A stretch of DNA of 64,000 bases from Kerstersia sp052103615 (GTDB lineage Bacteria; Pseudomonadota; Gammaproteobacteria; Burkholderiales; Burkholderiaceae_B), in NCBI RefSeq assembly GCF_052103615.1, contig NZ_JBQEKA010000001.1, positions 1 to 64,000 of the forward strand. The letters are read 5' to 3'. Made by a program: the position numbers and the translations under genes. Shown here one piece after another: positions 1-8,339 of this stretch (positions are counted from its first letter, which is position 1; every line of letters begins with the position of its first letter). The notes below the pieces were generated by a model, which was given only the letters and a program-made list of their open reading frames with translations, did no database searches and was not told where the DNA came from.

Positions 1-14
1 GTACTTCGTCATGT

Positions 15-54
15 AAAAAACCCCGAAGGTTGGATCTATGTCCAACTTTCGGGG
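15..54 (-). terminator. Rho-independent terminator
   Basis: On the minus strand a 14-base inverted repeat (CCCCGAAAGTTGGA against TCCAACCTTCGGGG, one mismatch, six-base loop) is followed by six T. It lies about 70 bases beyond the stop codon of the TetR gene and probably ends the acuI-to-tetR operon. Confidence 0.85.
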
Positions 55-125
55 GGCAGTTCAGTCTTTCCGTCTGGCTTTTCCTTTAATGCGAGAGATA
101 TATCCCCCTCGCCTTCACCCCCATC

Positions 126-776
126 CTAGGCCGCCACTGCCCTCCCCGGCCCCAGCGCCCGCAGCTGCCCAATAAACGCTTCCCGCACTGAGTCTAGCGG
201 CGCCCGGGATTTTTCTAGTTTGGCGCCTAGCACTGCCCCTTCCCAGGCGTACCAAAACAAGCGCGCCAGGCCTTCTATGTCGGCGTCTGGCGCCAGTTCT
301 CCGGCGGTCTGGGCGGCTTCCAGGCAGTGGGCGATACGGCGCTGCCAGCCTTGGACGGTGGCGAGCAAGGCCTGGCGGAAGTTTTCGTCCAGCGCGGCCA
401 GTTCCTGGCCGAGGTTGCCGACCAGGCAGCCACGCCGGAAGGTGAAGCGTTCCATGCCGTCCGCGGCTTCGTCCATGAAGGCGCGGATGCGCTCTATGGG
501 CGCGCGGCTGCTGTCGTTCAGAATGCGGTCCAGTTTTTTATTGAAGTATTCGGCATAGCGTTCGATGACGGCGATGGTGTAGGCGTCTTTGCTGCCGAAG
601 TAGTAGGCAAAAGAGCCTTTCGGGACGCCTGCCGCGGCGACCAGTTCGTCTATGGGGGTGTTGTGAAAGCCTTTTTCCGTGAAGACGGCTACGCCTATGC
701 GCAGCAGGTCTTCACGCTTGTTGTTGTCGCGCCTGGCCCGTACCGGGCGGGCGGCTTCGTTTGTGTGTGCAGCCAC
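126..776 (-). CDS. TetR/AcrR-family repressor, AcuR-like
   Basis: This is a 216-residue one-domain regulator with an N-terminal TetR helix-turn-helix (about residues 25-65; core VPKGSFAYYFGSKDAY) and a ligand-binding C-terminal half containing RRGCLVGNLGQE. From memory that motif is typical of the AcuR group, repressors of acrylate/DMSP genes. I prefer the GTG start at 776 because GGGAGA lies six bases before it; a longer frame begins at a GTG at 797. It is the last gene of a minus-strand acyl-CoA operon whose first gene is acuI-like, the same pairing as acuR-acuI in Rhodobacter. An operator-like sequence sits just upstream (847-864) and a second copy precedes acuI, so autoregulation and control of the whole operon are likely. 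The specific ligand is inferred only. Confidence 0.85.
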   Translation of the reverse strand: MAAHTNEAARPVRARRDNNKREDLLRIGVAVFTEKGFHNTPIDELVAAAGVPKGSFAYYFGSKDAYTIAVIERYAEYFNKKLDRILNDSSRAPIERIRAFMDEAADGMERFTFRRGCLVGNLGQELAALDENFRQALLATVQGWQRRIAHCLEAAQTAGELAPDADIEGLARLFWYAWEGAVLGAKLEKSRAPLDSVREAFIGQLRALGPGRAVAA

Positions 777-830
777 TGTTTTTCTCCCTGACGACACTGC
801 TCCAACGGGTGTAAGCCTGTTGTGAAATTC

Positions 831-859
831 ATGGTAGAAAATTTTAGCTGACTGATCAA
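831..859 (-). promoter_or_regulatory. Candidate sigma70 promoter of tetR
   Basis: On the minus strand TTGATC (854-859) and TACCAT (831-836) are 17 bases apart. The -35 element lies inside the operator-like sequence at 847-864, which fits autorepression. The -10 element is only a moderate match. Confidence 0.4.
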
Positions 860-864
860 CTAGT
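847..864. promoter_or_regulatory. TetR-type operator, copy 1
   Basis: Read on the minus strand, ACTAGTTGATCAGTCAGC matches 14 of 18 positions with the sequence at 8197-8214 in front of acuI. It covers the stop codon of the MFS gene and lies about 70 bases before the tetR start. The two copies flank the operon, so both are probably bound by the TetR protein encoded here. Confidence 0.6.
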
Positions 865-2088
865 TTCTTTAGTCCTGTCTATATCAGTGCGGGAATCTGG
901 CTTTGTTCTGAGGATTTGCCGGAAGAAGAAGAGCCCCAGTACCGGCCCTGGCAAGAGCAGCCAGGCGACCGCAGCCCCCCAGTGCTGGATCTGCGCCGTG
1001 ACCAGGCTGATGGGTATGACAGTCACCAGAAAGCCCAGGCTGTTCATGATGGCCAGCGCGCTGCCTATTTGTTGCGGCGGGCAGTTGGCTGCCGCCAGCG
1101 CGGAGAATTGCGCGGAATCCGCGATGACGGCCATGCCCCAGATAAGCAGGCCTATCCCTAGCAGCCCCGCGCCCCCGACTGCCGCCAGAAATGGGTAGAG
1201 CGCGCACATGCAGCCCGAAACAGCCAAGGCCCCCCAGGCGACCCGGGCGCTGCCCCAGCGCTGGCTGAGCCTGCCAGCCAGCAGGCACCCCACGGCCCCG
1301 GCTGCAATGACCGTAAAGCTGGCCGCCGCGATCTGGGCAGCAGGCCAGCCATACATTCCCCCTAGCGCCGCCACCAGCATGGGGACTACTGTCCAGAAGG
1401 CATACAGTTCCCACATATGGCCAAAGTAGCCCAGCGCGCAGGCCCGGAATGCCGGGCCCCGAAAAACAGCCAGGGCAGCGCCCCAGCGCAGCGCGCGCCT
1501 GGCCTGCCCGGCGGGCAGAAAGGGGCCGTCCCCCAGGCGGGCGATGGCAGCGCCGCCCAGCACCGCCAGGCCGGAAGCGCTCAGCACCACCGCCTGCCAG
1601 CTCCAGTCTGCCCCCAAGGCTCTCACGCCATGCGGCAGCGCTGTGCCCAGGGTCAGCATGGCCACCAGCAGCCCCAGGGTCTGCCCTGCGCGCCCTTGCG
1701 ACCAGGAAATGACCAGCTTCATGCCCAGGGGGTAGATCCCGGCAAGGCAGATTCCCACTGCTGCCCGCCAGATCACGGCATGCGCCAGCGTCGGGCTGCC
1801 CAGCACAAAGCCTGCGTTGCATAACGCCCCCAGCACGCAGGACACGGCGAAGATGCGGCTGGCCGGGTAGCGGTCGGCCAGGCCCGATACAGCCAGCAGC
1901 AAGGTGCCCGCGATAAACCCCAGTTGCACGGCGCTGGTCAGGCTGCCCAGCCCGGCGTAATCCAGCGTCCAGGCGCGGCGCAGGTCATCGGCCGCGCTGT
2001 TCGGGCTGAACCACAGGGAGGTGCCCAGCAGCTGGGCCACCACGATCACGGCTATGGGCGAAAGACGGCGCGTATGCGTGGTGCCCAT
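856..2088 (-). CDS. MFS transporter
   Basis: This is a 410-residue major facilitator superfamily protein with about 12 hydrophobic segments. It begins at MGTTHTRRLSP, followed by the first membrane helix (IAVIVVAQLLGTSLWFSPN). An ATG start 13 bases after the atoE-like stop, with a G-rich ribosome binding site (GGGGGCAGC), indicates co-transcription with the upstream genes. The second half contains a long cytoplasmic loop after helix 6 (GDGPFLPAGQARRALRW), the usual MFS midpoint. The substrate cannot be read from the sequence. Membership in an acyl-CoA operon next to a short-chain fatty acid carrier suggests export or uptake of a small organic acid, which is inference. Confidence 0.85.
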   Translation of the reverse strand: MGTTHTRRLSPIAVIVVAQLLGTSLWFSPNSAADDLRRAWTLDYAGLGSLTSAVQLGFIAGTLLLAVSGLADRYPASRIFAVSCVLGALCNAGFVLGSPTLAHAVIWRAAVGICLAGIYPLGMKLVISWSQGRAGQTLGLLVAMLTLGTALPHGVRALGADWSWQAVVLSASGLAVLGGAAIARLGDGPFLPAGQARRALRWGAALAVFRGPAFRACALGYFGHMWELYAFWTVVPMLVAALGGMYGWPAAQIAAASFTVIAAGAVGCLLAGRLSQRWGSARVAWGALAVSGCMCALYPFLAAVGGAGLLGIGLLIWGMAVIADSAQFSALAAANCPPQQIGSALAIMNSLGFLVTVIPISLVTAQIQHWGAAVAWLLLPGPVLGLFFFRQILRTKPDSRTDIDRTKETS

Positions 2089-2101
2089 GCTGCCCCCGCT
2101 G

Positions 2102-3526
2102 TCAGACGTGCGGATAGAGGTACAGCACGCCCCCCATCACCGCGCACATGAGGAAGAAGATAATCAGCGTGTAGCCCATGACCCGGCCCAGCCCGACACC
2201 GGCAATCGCCAGCAGCGGAATGGCCCACATCGGCTGGATCATGTCCGCCGCCCCCTCCCCCAGCGCCACGGCGATGGCCACGGACGCCTGCGGCACGCCC
2301 AGGCTGACGGCTGCCGGCACCGCGAAGGGCGCCTGCACGATCCAGTGGCCTCCTGCGCTGGGCACAAAGACGCTGATGATCAGCGACGACAGGAACGTCC
2401 AGAGCGGCAGAGTTTGCCCGTCGGAGTAGCGCACAAAGATCTCCGACATCCAGTCGGCCAGGCCAGTCGCCGTCATGATGCCCATGATGCCGCCATAGAG
2501 CGGAAACTGCAGCAGGATGGGCCCGGCCACGCGGGCGGCGTTATTGATGGCCTTGAGATAAGCGCGCGGCGTCAGGTGCATCAGCAGGCCCAGCAGCAGG
2601 AAGATCAGCACCAGCATATTGAGGTCCATGCGGAACATGCCGGTTGCCACTTTCATGCCTATGTACCAGACGCCCAGGCCCACGATGGTGATGTTGATGA
2701 TCCAGCTGTGATTCAACCAGCCCGCTACGGATGCGGGGGCTGGCGGGTCGGCCGCTACCGTATCTTCACGGCGCAGTTTTTCCGGGTCGGCAGCCACGCT
2801 TTCGTCCGGGCCTGGCATCATCAGCCAGAACGCCAGCGGAATCAGGATAGCCAGCAGCAACAGCGGCAGGTAATTCAGCGGCGACAGCAGAAAGGCTTTC
2901 ATCGACAGCACTTCGCCCGTGTGTTTTTCGATGATGTTCATGGGCGAGCCGCTGCTGGCGCTCAGCAAGGCGATGGAGCTGGAGATGCCGCAGACATAAA
3001 ACGACCAGGCCGCATAGGCCGCGGCCACCAGCCAGGCGAAATCCACCTTGACCCGCTTGGCGACTTCCCGGGCGAACAGCGCTGTCACGACCAGGCCGAA
3101 TGCCCAATTGAGCAAAGACGCCGCCAGCGAAACAAAAAAAGTCAGCACCATGGCGCCAGCGCGTGTCTTGGCTTTGCCCGCCAGGCTGGACAGCAGCCGC
3201 GCCACCGGCCTGGAAGTGGACAGCGCATGCCCGGTCACCAGCGTGAGCGCCACCAGAAAGGCAAAGCTGGCGATGTTGAAGACGCCCTCGTACCAGCCTG
3301 TCAGTATGGTGGAGGTCGTTCCGCCAGGCACGATGGTGTAGGCCAGCAGGCAGGTCACCGCCGTCAGGATGACGGCAATGACAAAAGGGTCGGGCATGAT
3401 CTGCTCGACCACGCTGACACAAATCCGTGTCAGGCGCCGGATGAAGCTGCCGCCGACGACAGCTTCGGTATCCCTGGATTGGGGCGCGGGCATCTCTGCC
3501 GCGGTTTTGGAATCGGAAAATCCCAT
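2102..3526 (-). CDS. AtoE-like short-chain fatty acid transporter
   Basis: This 474-residue integral membrane protein is of the AtoE / TIGR00366 type, with many hydrophobic helices. Visible family-like stretches are IMPDPFVIAVILTAVTCLLA near the N-terminus, the internal NWAFGLVVTALFAREVAKRV, and the C-terminal FVPSAGGHWIVQAPFAVPAA. The start at 3526 (MGFSDSKTAAEM) is chosen over a longer open frame because GGGAGA precedes it at proper spacing. AtoE proteins take up short-chain fatty acids such as butyrate or acetoacetate. Here the gene sits in the operon with an acyl-CoA ligase and enoyl-CoA hydratase, so it probably supplies the ligase's substrate. Confidence 0.88.
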   Translation of the reverse strand: MGFSDSKTAAEMPAPQSRDTEAVVGGSFIRRLTRICVSVVEQIMPDPFVIAVILTAVTCLLAYTIVPGGTTSTILTGWYEGVFNIASFAFLVALTLVTGHALSTSRPVARLLSSLAGKAKTRAGAMVLTFFVSLAASLLNWAFGLVVTALFAREVAKRVKVDFAWLVAAAYAAWSFYVCGISSSIALLSASSGSPMNIIEKHTGEVLSMKAFLLSPLNYLPLLLLAILIPLAFWLMMPGPDESVAADPEKLRREDTVAADPPAPASVAGWLNHSWIINITIVGLGVWYIGMKVATGMFRMDLNMLVLIFLLLGLLMHLTPRAYLKAINNAARVAGPILLQFPLYGGIMGIMTATGLADWMSEIFVRYSDGQTLPLWTFLSSLIISVFVPSAGGHWIVQAPFAVPAAVSLGVPQASVAIAVALGEGAADMIQPMWAIPLLAIAGVGLGRVMGYTLIIFFLMCAVMGGVLYLYPHV

Positions 3527-3880
3527 CGTTTGTCTCCCGTAGCCTGCGCCACTGCAGTGTGGACTGGCCGAATTATTTTTTGATTGGTCTGATACTTCAT
3601 GGAACGACGTTGAATCCGGGATCAGGCTGGATGGCCTGTAAGGGGCATGCGCAGGTGATGCCTGCCGGGCGCGGCGGCCCTGCGCATGTCTAGCCTGCCC
3701 GCCAGGAGCGGCGGGCAGGTGCTGCTGCGCCAATCACATTCCCGCGCCCTGCCTGCAGGCTTGGCATCGTCGGGCTTCCAGCCCGGGTGCGGCGTGTCGC
3801 CCGGCCATCCCTCCGGGATAAAGCGACAGCCGCACCGGCCATGCAGGCCGTCTGCTGCGGCACGGGTTCAAACCAGAACG
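3527..3880. other. Intergenic gap with a 10-bp stem
   Basis: No supportable gene lies between the OsmC stop and the atoE-like start. The gap holds a perfect hairpin at 3694-3703 / 3710-3719 (CCTGCCCGCC, six-base loop) without a T-run. It may stabilise or process the operon mRNA rather than end it. The frames open here are shadows with no ribosome binding site. Confidence 0.5.
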
Positions 3881-4441
3881 CTACGCCTGCGCAGCCAGGC
3901 GGGTTGTCACCTTGACCGGGTTGGCCAGGGTGTCGCGGATAGGCGAAGCCTGCTCCAGCGCCGCCATCAAATCCTGCAATTGGGCCGCGCTGGCGCCCGG
4001 GCAATCCAGGCGCACCTGCACGCGGATTTCCTGCGCGCCAGGGCGCACGGCACGGTCTATGCCAAGAAAACCATTCAGATCGACATCGAAATCCAGATCC
4101 AGGTCTATCTTGCGCAGCGTCAGGCCGCGCTTGGCCGCGCAGGCCGCCAGCGTGACGCCATAGCACCCTGCCAGCCCCTGCAGCACATATTCCGCCGGGC
4201 TGACGGCGCTGTCCGTTCCCAGCAGCGATACCGGCTCGTCCGATTGCAGGCTGAAGCGCCCGCGCCGGCTGCCGTCGGCTTGCCCGGCCTGATGCAGCGT
4301 GCCGGTTTGCGATTGCATGCGCAGGCCGCCGCCGGAAGTGCTTTCCAGCGAAAAGGTGACCCGCCCCAGATTCGGGTTATCGCTGACGGCAGCAATGGTG
4401 TCGGCCAGCGCCTGGGCATCGAGATAAGGCTGATTGCTCAC
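3881..4441 (-). CDS. OsmC/Ohr-family protein
   Basis: This 186-residue protein is of the OsmC superfamily, whose members reduce organic hydroperoxides using two cysteines. Both expected cysteines are visible, in LQGLAGCYGV and TLAACAAKRG (near residues 93 and 101). The start is a GTG at 4441 with GGAG eight bases upstream. It is longer at the N-terminus than typical OsmC (about 140 residues), as in the 'OsmC family protein' group common in beta-proteobacteria. It lies between the ligase and the AtoE-like genes in a catabolic operon, so a role in protecting against reactive intermediates is possible but unproven. Confidence 0.85.
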   Translation of the reverse strand: MSNQPYLDAQALADTIAAVSDNPNLGRVTFSLESTSGGGLRMQSQTGTLHQAGQADGSRRGRFSLQSDEPVSLLGTDSAVSPAEYVLQGLAGCYGVTLAACAAKRGLTLRKIDLDLDFDVDLNGFLGIDRAVRPGAQEIRVQVRLDCPGASAAQLQDLMAALEQASPIRDTLANPVKVTTRLAAQA

Positions 4442-4494
4442 TTGTATGTCTCCTCGGAAAAATCATGAAGCGTCCGCTGATCGCCAGCCGGCGT

Positions 4495-6108
4495 TCAGCA
4501 CAGCGGGAACTCTCCTGCGCGCATCATCTGCCGGATGCGTTTCTTGTCTATCTTGCCGACCGGCGTGCGCGGCAGTTCTTCGGTCGTGACCCACTGATTG
4601 GGCACCCACCAGCGCGCCACCTGGGTTTCCAGCCATGCCGCCAGTTCATCGGCGCTCGCCGCCTGGCCGTCGCGAAAGACGATGACGGCCGCCGGGCGTT
4701 CCTGCCAGCGCGGGTCCTCCACCCCCACGACGGCCACATCCTCGATGGCCGGATGGCCGCGAATCGCCTGTTCCAGCCCCATGGAAGGAATCCATTCGCC
4801 GCCCGACTTGATGGCATCCTTGGCCCGGTCGGACAACGCCACGAAACCATCCGGGTCCACGGTGCCGATATCCCCCGTGCGCAACCAGCCTTCGTCAAAG
4901 TTTTCCTGGTCGTCGCTGCCCAGATAGCTGGCCGTCACCCAGGGGCCGCGTATCTGGATTTCCCCCATACTGCTGCCATCGCAGGGCAATACCCCGCCGC
5001 CGATTTCCGCCACGCGGACTTCCAGGCCGCACATCACCCGCCCCTGCTTACGGCGGTAGTGCTCCTGCTCGGCCCGCGTCACGGCCCAGGGCGGCAATTG
5101 GGAAATGGCAGACATGGACAGGGTTTCAGTCATGCCCCAGGCCTGGTACATGCCGATATCCATCGCGGCATAGGCCGCCACCAGCGTATGGGGCACGGGC
5201 GCCCCGCCACAGCTGATGGTCTTGACCGTCCCCAGGCTGTTCGCGCCGCGCTCGCGCAGCAGTTCCAGCACGTCGGACCAGATGGTGGGCACCCCGGCCA
5301 CCAGCGTCGGCTGATGCCGCTCTATCAACGCCAGCAAATTCCTGGCATGCAAAGTCTGGCCTGGCAGAATGATTTCCGCGCCGGCCATCAGGGCGGCATA
5401 GGGCAGGCCCCAGCCATTGACGTGATAGAGCGGCACGGCTGGCAACAGACGGGTCGCCGCGCTGATGCCCAGCGAATTGGCCGTGCATAATGAATTTGCC
5501 TGCAACCAGAGCGCCCGGTGGCTGTAGGCCACGCCTTTGGGCAGGCCTGTCGTGCCGCCGGTGTAGCAGATGATGGCCGCGGCATGCTCATCGACATCCT
5601 CCCAGGCCACGGCCGATGGCGCATTTTCCAGCAACGCCTCGTAGCGGCAGACCGTCTTGCCGGGCAACACCGGCAGCGCTTCCTGCCCCGCGCCGACAAT
5701 TACGACCAGGCGCACGCTGGGGCATTGCGCCAGAATCACTGGCAGCCTGGCGCTATGAGCGCTGTCGCACAGGATGACCTCATCCCCGCCATGTTCGATC
5801 ACATAACGGATCTGCTCATCATGCAGGCGGACGTTGATGGTGTGCAGTACCCGGCCGGAACCGGGCACGCCCAGATACGCTTCCAGGTGTTCCTGGGTCG
5901 CTGCGCACAACGTGCCCACGACCGCCCCAGCCGATACCCCGCGCTGGGCCAGCGCATTGGCCAGGCGCGCCGCGCGGGCGCCCAGTTCTCCGAAGGAAAT
6001 GCCTGCCGGTTGCTCCGGCGTATAGACACGCGAACGCGCCGTAATTCGCGTGATATGACGCAGCAAACGGGGCACGCCCAGTTGCTGCCGTTGCATCGTG
6101 GATTGCAT
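4495..6108 (-). CDS. AMP-forming acyl-CoA ligase
   Basis: This 537-residue protein belongs to the ANL superfamily of acyl/aryl-CoA synthetases. Its P-loop-like A3 motif is YTGGTTGLPKGV (about residues 175-186), the A5 motif is GMTET, the A7/A8 hinge is LRTGDIGTVDPDGF, and the catalytic lysine motif is PVGKIDKKR near the C-terminus. The start at 6108 has GGGAGA six bases upstream; an in-frame GTG 18 bases earlier is disfavoured. The enzyme activates a carboxylic acid to acyl-AMP and then acyl-CoA. With enoyl-CoA hydratase and an acrylyl-CoA-reductase-like gene beside it, the substrate may be acrylate, 3-hydroxypropionate or another short or medium acid. The sequence alone resembles the medium/long-chain ligase group. 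Confidence 0.88.
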   Translation of the reverse strand: MQSTMQRQQLGVPRLLRHITRITARSRVYTPEQPAGISFGELGARAARLANALAQRGVSAGAVVGTLCAATQEHLEAYLGVPGSGRVLHTINVRLHDEQIRYVIEHGGDEVILCDSAHSARLPVILAQCPSVRLVVIVGAGQEALPVLPGKTVCRYEALLENAPSAVAWEDVDEHAAAIICYTGGTTGLPKGVAYSHRALWLQANSLCTANSLGISAATRLLPAVPLYHVNGWGLPYAALMAGAEIILPGQTLHARNLLALIERHQPTLVAGVPTIWSDVLELLRERGANSLGTVKTISCGGAPVPHTLVAAYAAMDIGMYQAWGMTETLSMSAISQLPPWAVTRAEQEHYRRKQGRVMCGLEVRVAEIGGGVLPCDGSSMGEIQIRGPWVTASYLGSDDQENFDEGWLRTGDIGTVDPDGFVALSDRAKDAIKSGGEWIPSMGLEQAIRGHPAIEDVAVVGVEDPRWQERPAAVIVFRDGQAASADELAAWLETQVARWWVPNQWVTTEELPRTPVGKIDKKRIRQMMRAGEFPLC

Positions 6109-6150
6109 TGTTATTCTCCCTGGCACGATGGTGGCACCGGCGGCATCCGC

Positions 6151-6990
6151 CTAGGCCGTTGTCTCGGCATCCAGCTTGCCGTAACGGGCATCGCGCCAGT
6201 TCAGGGCGCTGCGCAGGCCTTCCTTGCTGACCTTCTCCACGAACTCGGCTTTCTCAGGGGAATACGCGGCATTGAGCGTGGCCGCCATGTCCATATTGGC
6301 GTTGACGGCATTGCGCAGCCCCATGGCCTCATAGGCCCGCGTCAATGCGATTTTGGTCAGTCTCAAGGTAACCAGAGGTGTCACGCTGATCCGTTCAGCC
6401 AGGCGCTCCACCGTTGACTGCAAGGCATCCGGCGCCGTCACCCGGTTAATCATGCCGATACGTTCGGCTTCGGCCGCGCCGATGACATCCCCCGTCAACA
6501 GCAGTTCGTTGGTCTTTTTCTGGCCGATCAGAAAAGGCATCAGCAAGGTGACCGGGCCGGAGCCGAAACGGATTTCCGGCTCCCCGAACTGCGCCCTGTC
6601 GGTCGCCACAATCATGTCGCAAGCCATGGCCAGTTCGCACGCCCCAGCCAGACACCAGCCATCCACCGCGGCGATGGTCGGCTTGGTCGATGCCCACACC
6701 GCCATCGACAACCCGACATTGCGCGTCAGGGCGCCATGCCAATCCTCCGCCCGTTCCAGGCCGACCTCCACTTCCTCGGCAATGTCATAACCCACGGAAA
6801 AATTCCGCCCGGCGCCGGTGATCACAATGACACGAACCGCATCATCGGCTTCCAGCTCGCGTATCCGCGCCGTCATGGTCTTGACCACCTCCGACGACAA
6901 GGCATTCAGCTTGCCTGGCCGGTTAACGGTCAGCCAGGCCGTCGAACCGCGCATTTCCATCTGCACTACCGCTGCACCTGTACTCATCAT
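6151..6990 (-). CDS. Enoyl-CoA hydratase/isomerase family protein
   Basis: This 279-residue crotonase-fold protein shows the oxyanion-hole region GRNFSVGYDIAEE and both glutamates of hydratases, in AGACELAMACD and FGEPEIRFG. The usual PGAGGTQ loop after the second glutamate is replaced by a divergent segment (GSGPVTLLMPF), so the substrate may differ from classical crotonyl-CoA. Two adjacent ATG codons (6988-6990 and 6985-6987) follow an AGGAGA ribosome binding site. It lies 42 bases before the ligase gene and 61 bases after acuI. A role as acryloyl-CoA hydratase (AcuK-like) is a reasonable inference from the neighbours. Confidence 0.87.
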   Translation of the reverse strand: MMSTGAAVVQMEMRGSTAWLTVNRPGKLNALSSEVVKTMTARIRELEADDAVRVIVITGAGRNFSVGYDIAEEVEVGLERAEDWHGALTRNVGLSMAVWASTKPTIAAVDGWCLAGACELAMACDMIVATDRAQFGEPEIRFGSGPVTLLMPFLIGQKKTNELLLTGDVIGAAEAERIGMINRVTAPDALQSTVERLAERISVTPLVTLRLTKIALTRAYEAMGLRNAVNANMDMAATLNAAYSPEKAEFVEKVSKEGLRSALNWRDARYGKLDAETTA

Positions 6991-7051
6991 CGTCTCCTGT
7001 CTATTGATGGTTCCTGCTTTTTTCTTATTGCCTGCTTGTCTTGCGGTTGCG

Positions 7052-8056
7052 CTAAGCGCCCGCGTTCACATCCACCAGCACACGCCCTTGCAGCTTGCCG
7101 TCCAGCATATCGGCGCAGGCTTGCGCCACCTCGTCGAGCGACACCGTCCGCGCGGTGATGCCTTCCAGCTTTTCCAGCGGCAAGTCATCCACGACCCGGC
7201 TCCAGATGCCAATGCGGTTGGCGGTGGGCTGCATCACTGAATCCATGCCCAGCAGGCTGACATTGCGCAGGATGAAGGGCATCACCGTCGTCGGCAGGTC
7301 CGCGCCGCCCGCCAGGCCGCACGCCGCCACCACCCCGCCGTAGTGCATTTCCGCCAGCACCCGCGCCAGCACCTTGGACCCCACCGTATCTATCGCCGCC
7401 GCCCAGCGTTGGCCTTCCAGCGGCCGGGCTGCCTCGGCCCATTGCGGCCCGTCCGCAAAATCGGCCGCGCCCAGTTTCTTCACATAGTCATGCTTGGCCG
7501 GGTTGCCGGTCAGCGCCGTTACCGTGTAGCCCAGTTTGTGCAAAATGGCGGTCGCCACGCTTCCCACGCCGCCCGCCGCGCCTGTCACCAGCACCGTGCC
7601 GCGCTCCGGCGTCACGCCTGCCTCTTCCAGCGCATTGACGCACAGCATGGCGGTAAAGCCAGCCGTCCCCACCATCATGGCCTGCCGCGTGCTCAGGCCA
7701 TCAGGCAAAGGCACCAGCCACTCGCTTTTGACACGCTGATATTGGGAATAGCCGCCCCAGTACTTCTCCCCCACGCTCCAGCCTGTCAGCACCACTTTCA
7801 TGCCTGGCCGCAGTGCCGGGTTGCTGGATTCCACAACCTCGCCCGCCAGGTCGATCCCCGGCACCAGGGGCCAACTGCGCACAATCTTGCCGCGCCCCGT
7901 CACCGCCAGCGCATCCTTGAAATTGACGGTGGAATACTCGACTTTCACCAGCGTATCTTCGGCCGGCAGAGCATCCCGCCCCAGCTGCTCAACAGCGGCG
8001 CGGGTCTTGCCCTCTTCTTCCCTGAGAACCATGGCACGAAAGCGTTCGATGGACAT
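7052..8056 (-). CDS. acuI: Acrylyl-CoA reductase AcuI/YhdH family
   Basis: This 334-residue MDR-family NADPH-dependent oxidoreductase is of the YhdH/AcuI type. The N-terminal catalytic domain contains VEYSTVNFKDALAVTGRG and VPGIDLAGEV. The Rossmann fold shows LVTGAAGGVGSVA, and the family-typical tail includes RTVSLDEVAQACADML. The start at 8056 is chosen because AAGGAG precedes it closely. AcuI reduces toxic acryloyl-CoA to propionyl-CoA, in DMSP/acrylate degradation and in 3-hydroxypropionate assimilation. It is the first gene of the operon, behind a near-consensus promoter overlapped by an operator. The AcuR-like TetR gene at the operon's end supports the assignment. Confidence 0.82.
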   Translation of the reverse strand: MSIERFRAMVLREEEGKTRAAVEQLGRDALPAEDTLVKVEYSTVNFKDALAVTGRGKIVRSWPLVPGIDLAGEVVESSNPALRPGMKVVLTGWSVGEKYWGGYSQYQRVKSEWLVPLPDGLSTRQAMMVGTAGFTAMLCVNALEEAGVTPERGTVLVTGAAGGVGSVATAILHKLGYTVTALTGNPAKHDYVKKLGAADFADGPQWAEAARPLEGQRWAAAIDTVGSKVLARVLAEMHYGGVVAACGLAGGADLPTTVMPFILRNVSLLGMDSVMQPTANRIGIWSRVVDDLPLEKLEGITARTVSLDEVAQACADMLDGKLQGRVLVDVNAGA

Positions 8057-8196
8057 ATTGACTCCTTGTATGAAACCCCCGGCTGAGGGCGCAATGACTG
8101 CCTGTTGAATGAAGACTCCGGCACATGCACAGAACCAGCGTCGGCCGTGACCGAAGCAGCATGACAGCCCCTGCAGCCAGACATGCACTTCTTTTT

Positions 8197-8214
8197 ACTA
8201 GACGACCAGTCAAC
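8197..8214. promoter_or_regulatory. TetR-type operator, copy 2
   Basis: ACTAGACGACCAGTCAAC overlaps the -10 element and predicted transcription start of the acuI promoter, ideal for repression. It shares 14 of 18 bases with the site before tetR (847-864) and has the imperfect dyad TAGAC/GTCAA. Confidence 0.65.
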
Positions 8215-8241
8215 TATATTGATGAGAAAAAAAGCTGTCAA
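8213..8241 (-). promoter_or_regulatory. Sigma70 promoter of the acuI operon
   Basis: On the minus strand a perfect TTGACA (8236-8241) lies 17 bases before TATAGT (8213-8218). The predicted start is near 8206, about 150 bases before the acuI start codon. Confidence 0.8.
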
Positions 8242-8339
8242 GCCAGCGCACCACAGGGTTTGTACGCAAACGAGAGGAAAATCCGGCGATCGCTCCCGGC
8301 GGGAAGACGGGCCTAGCTTGCTGCTGGGCCCGTCCCTGG

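Noticed and set aside
2021..3583. Long plus-strand open frame (520 codons) opposite the AtoE-like gene
   Set aside because: It is an antisense shadow caused by high GC and has no ribosome binding site or recognisable domain; the minus-strand membrane carrier explains the region.
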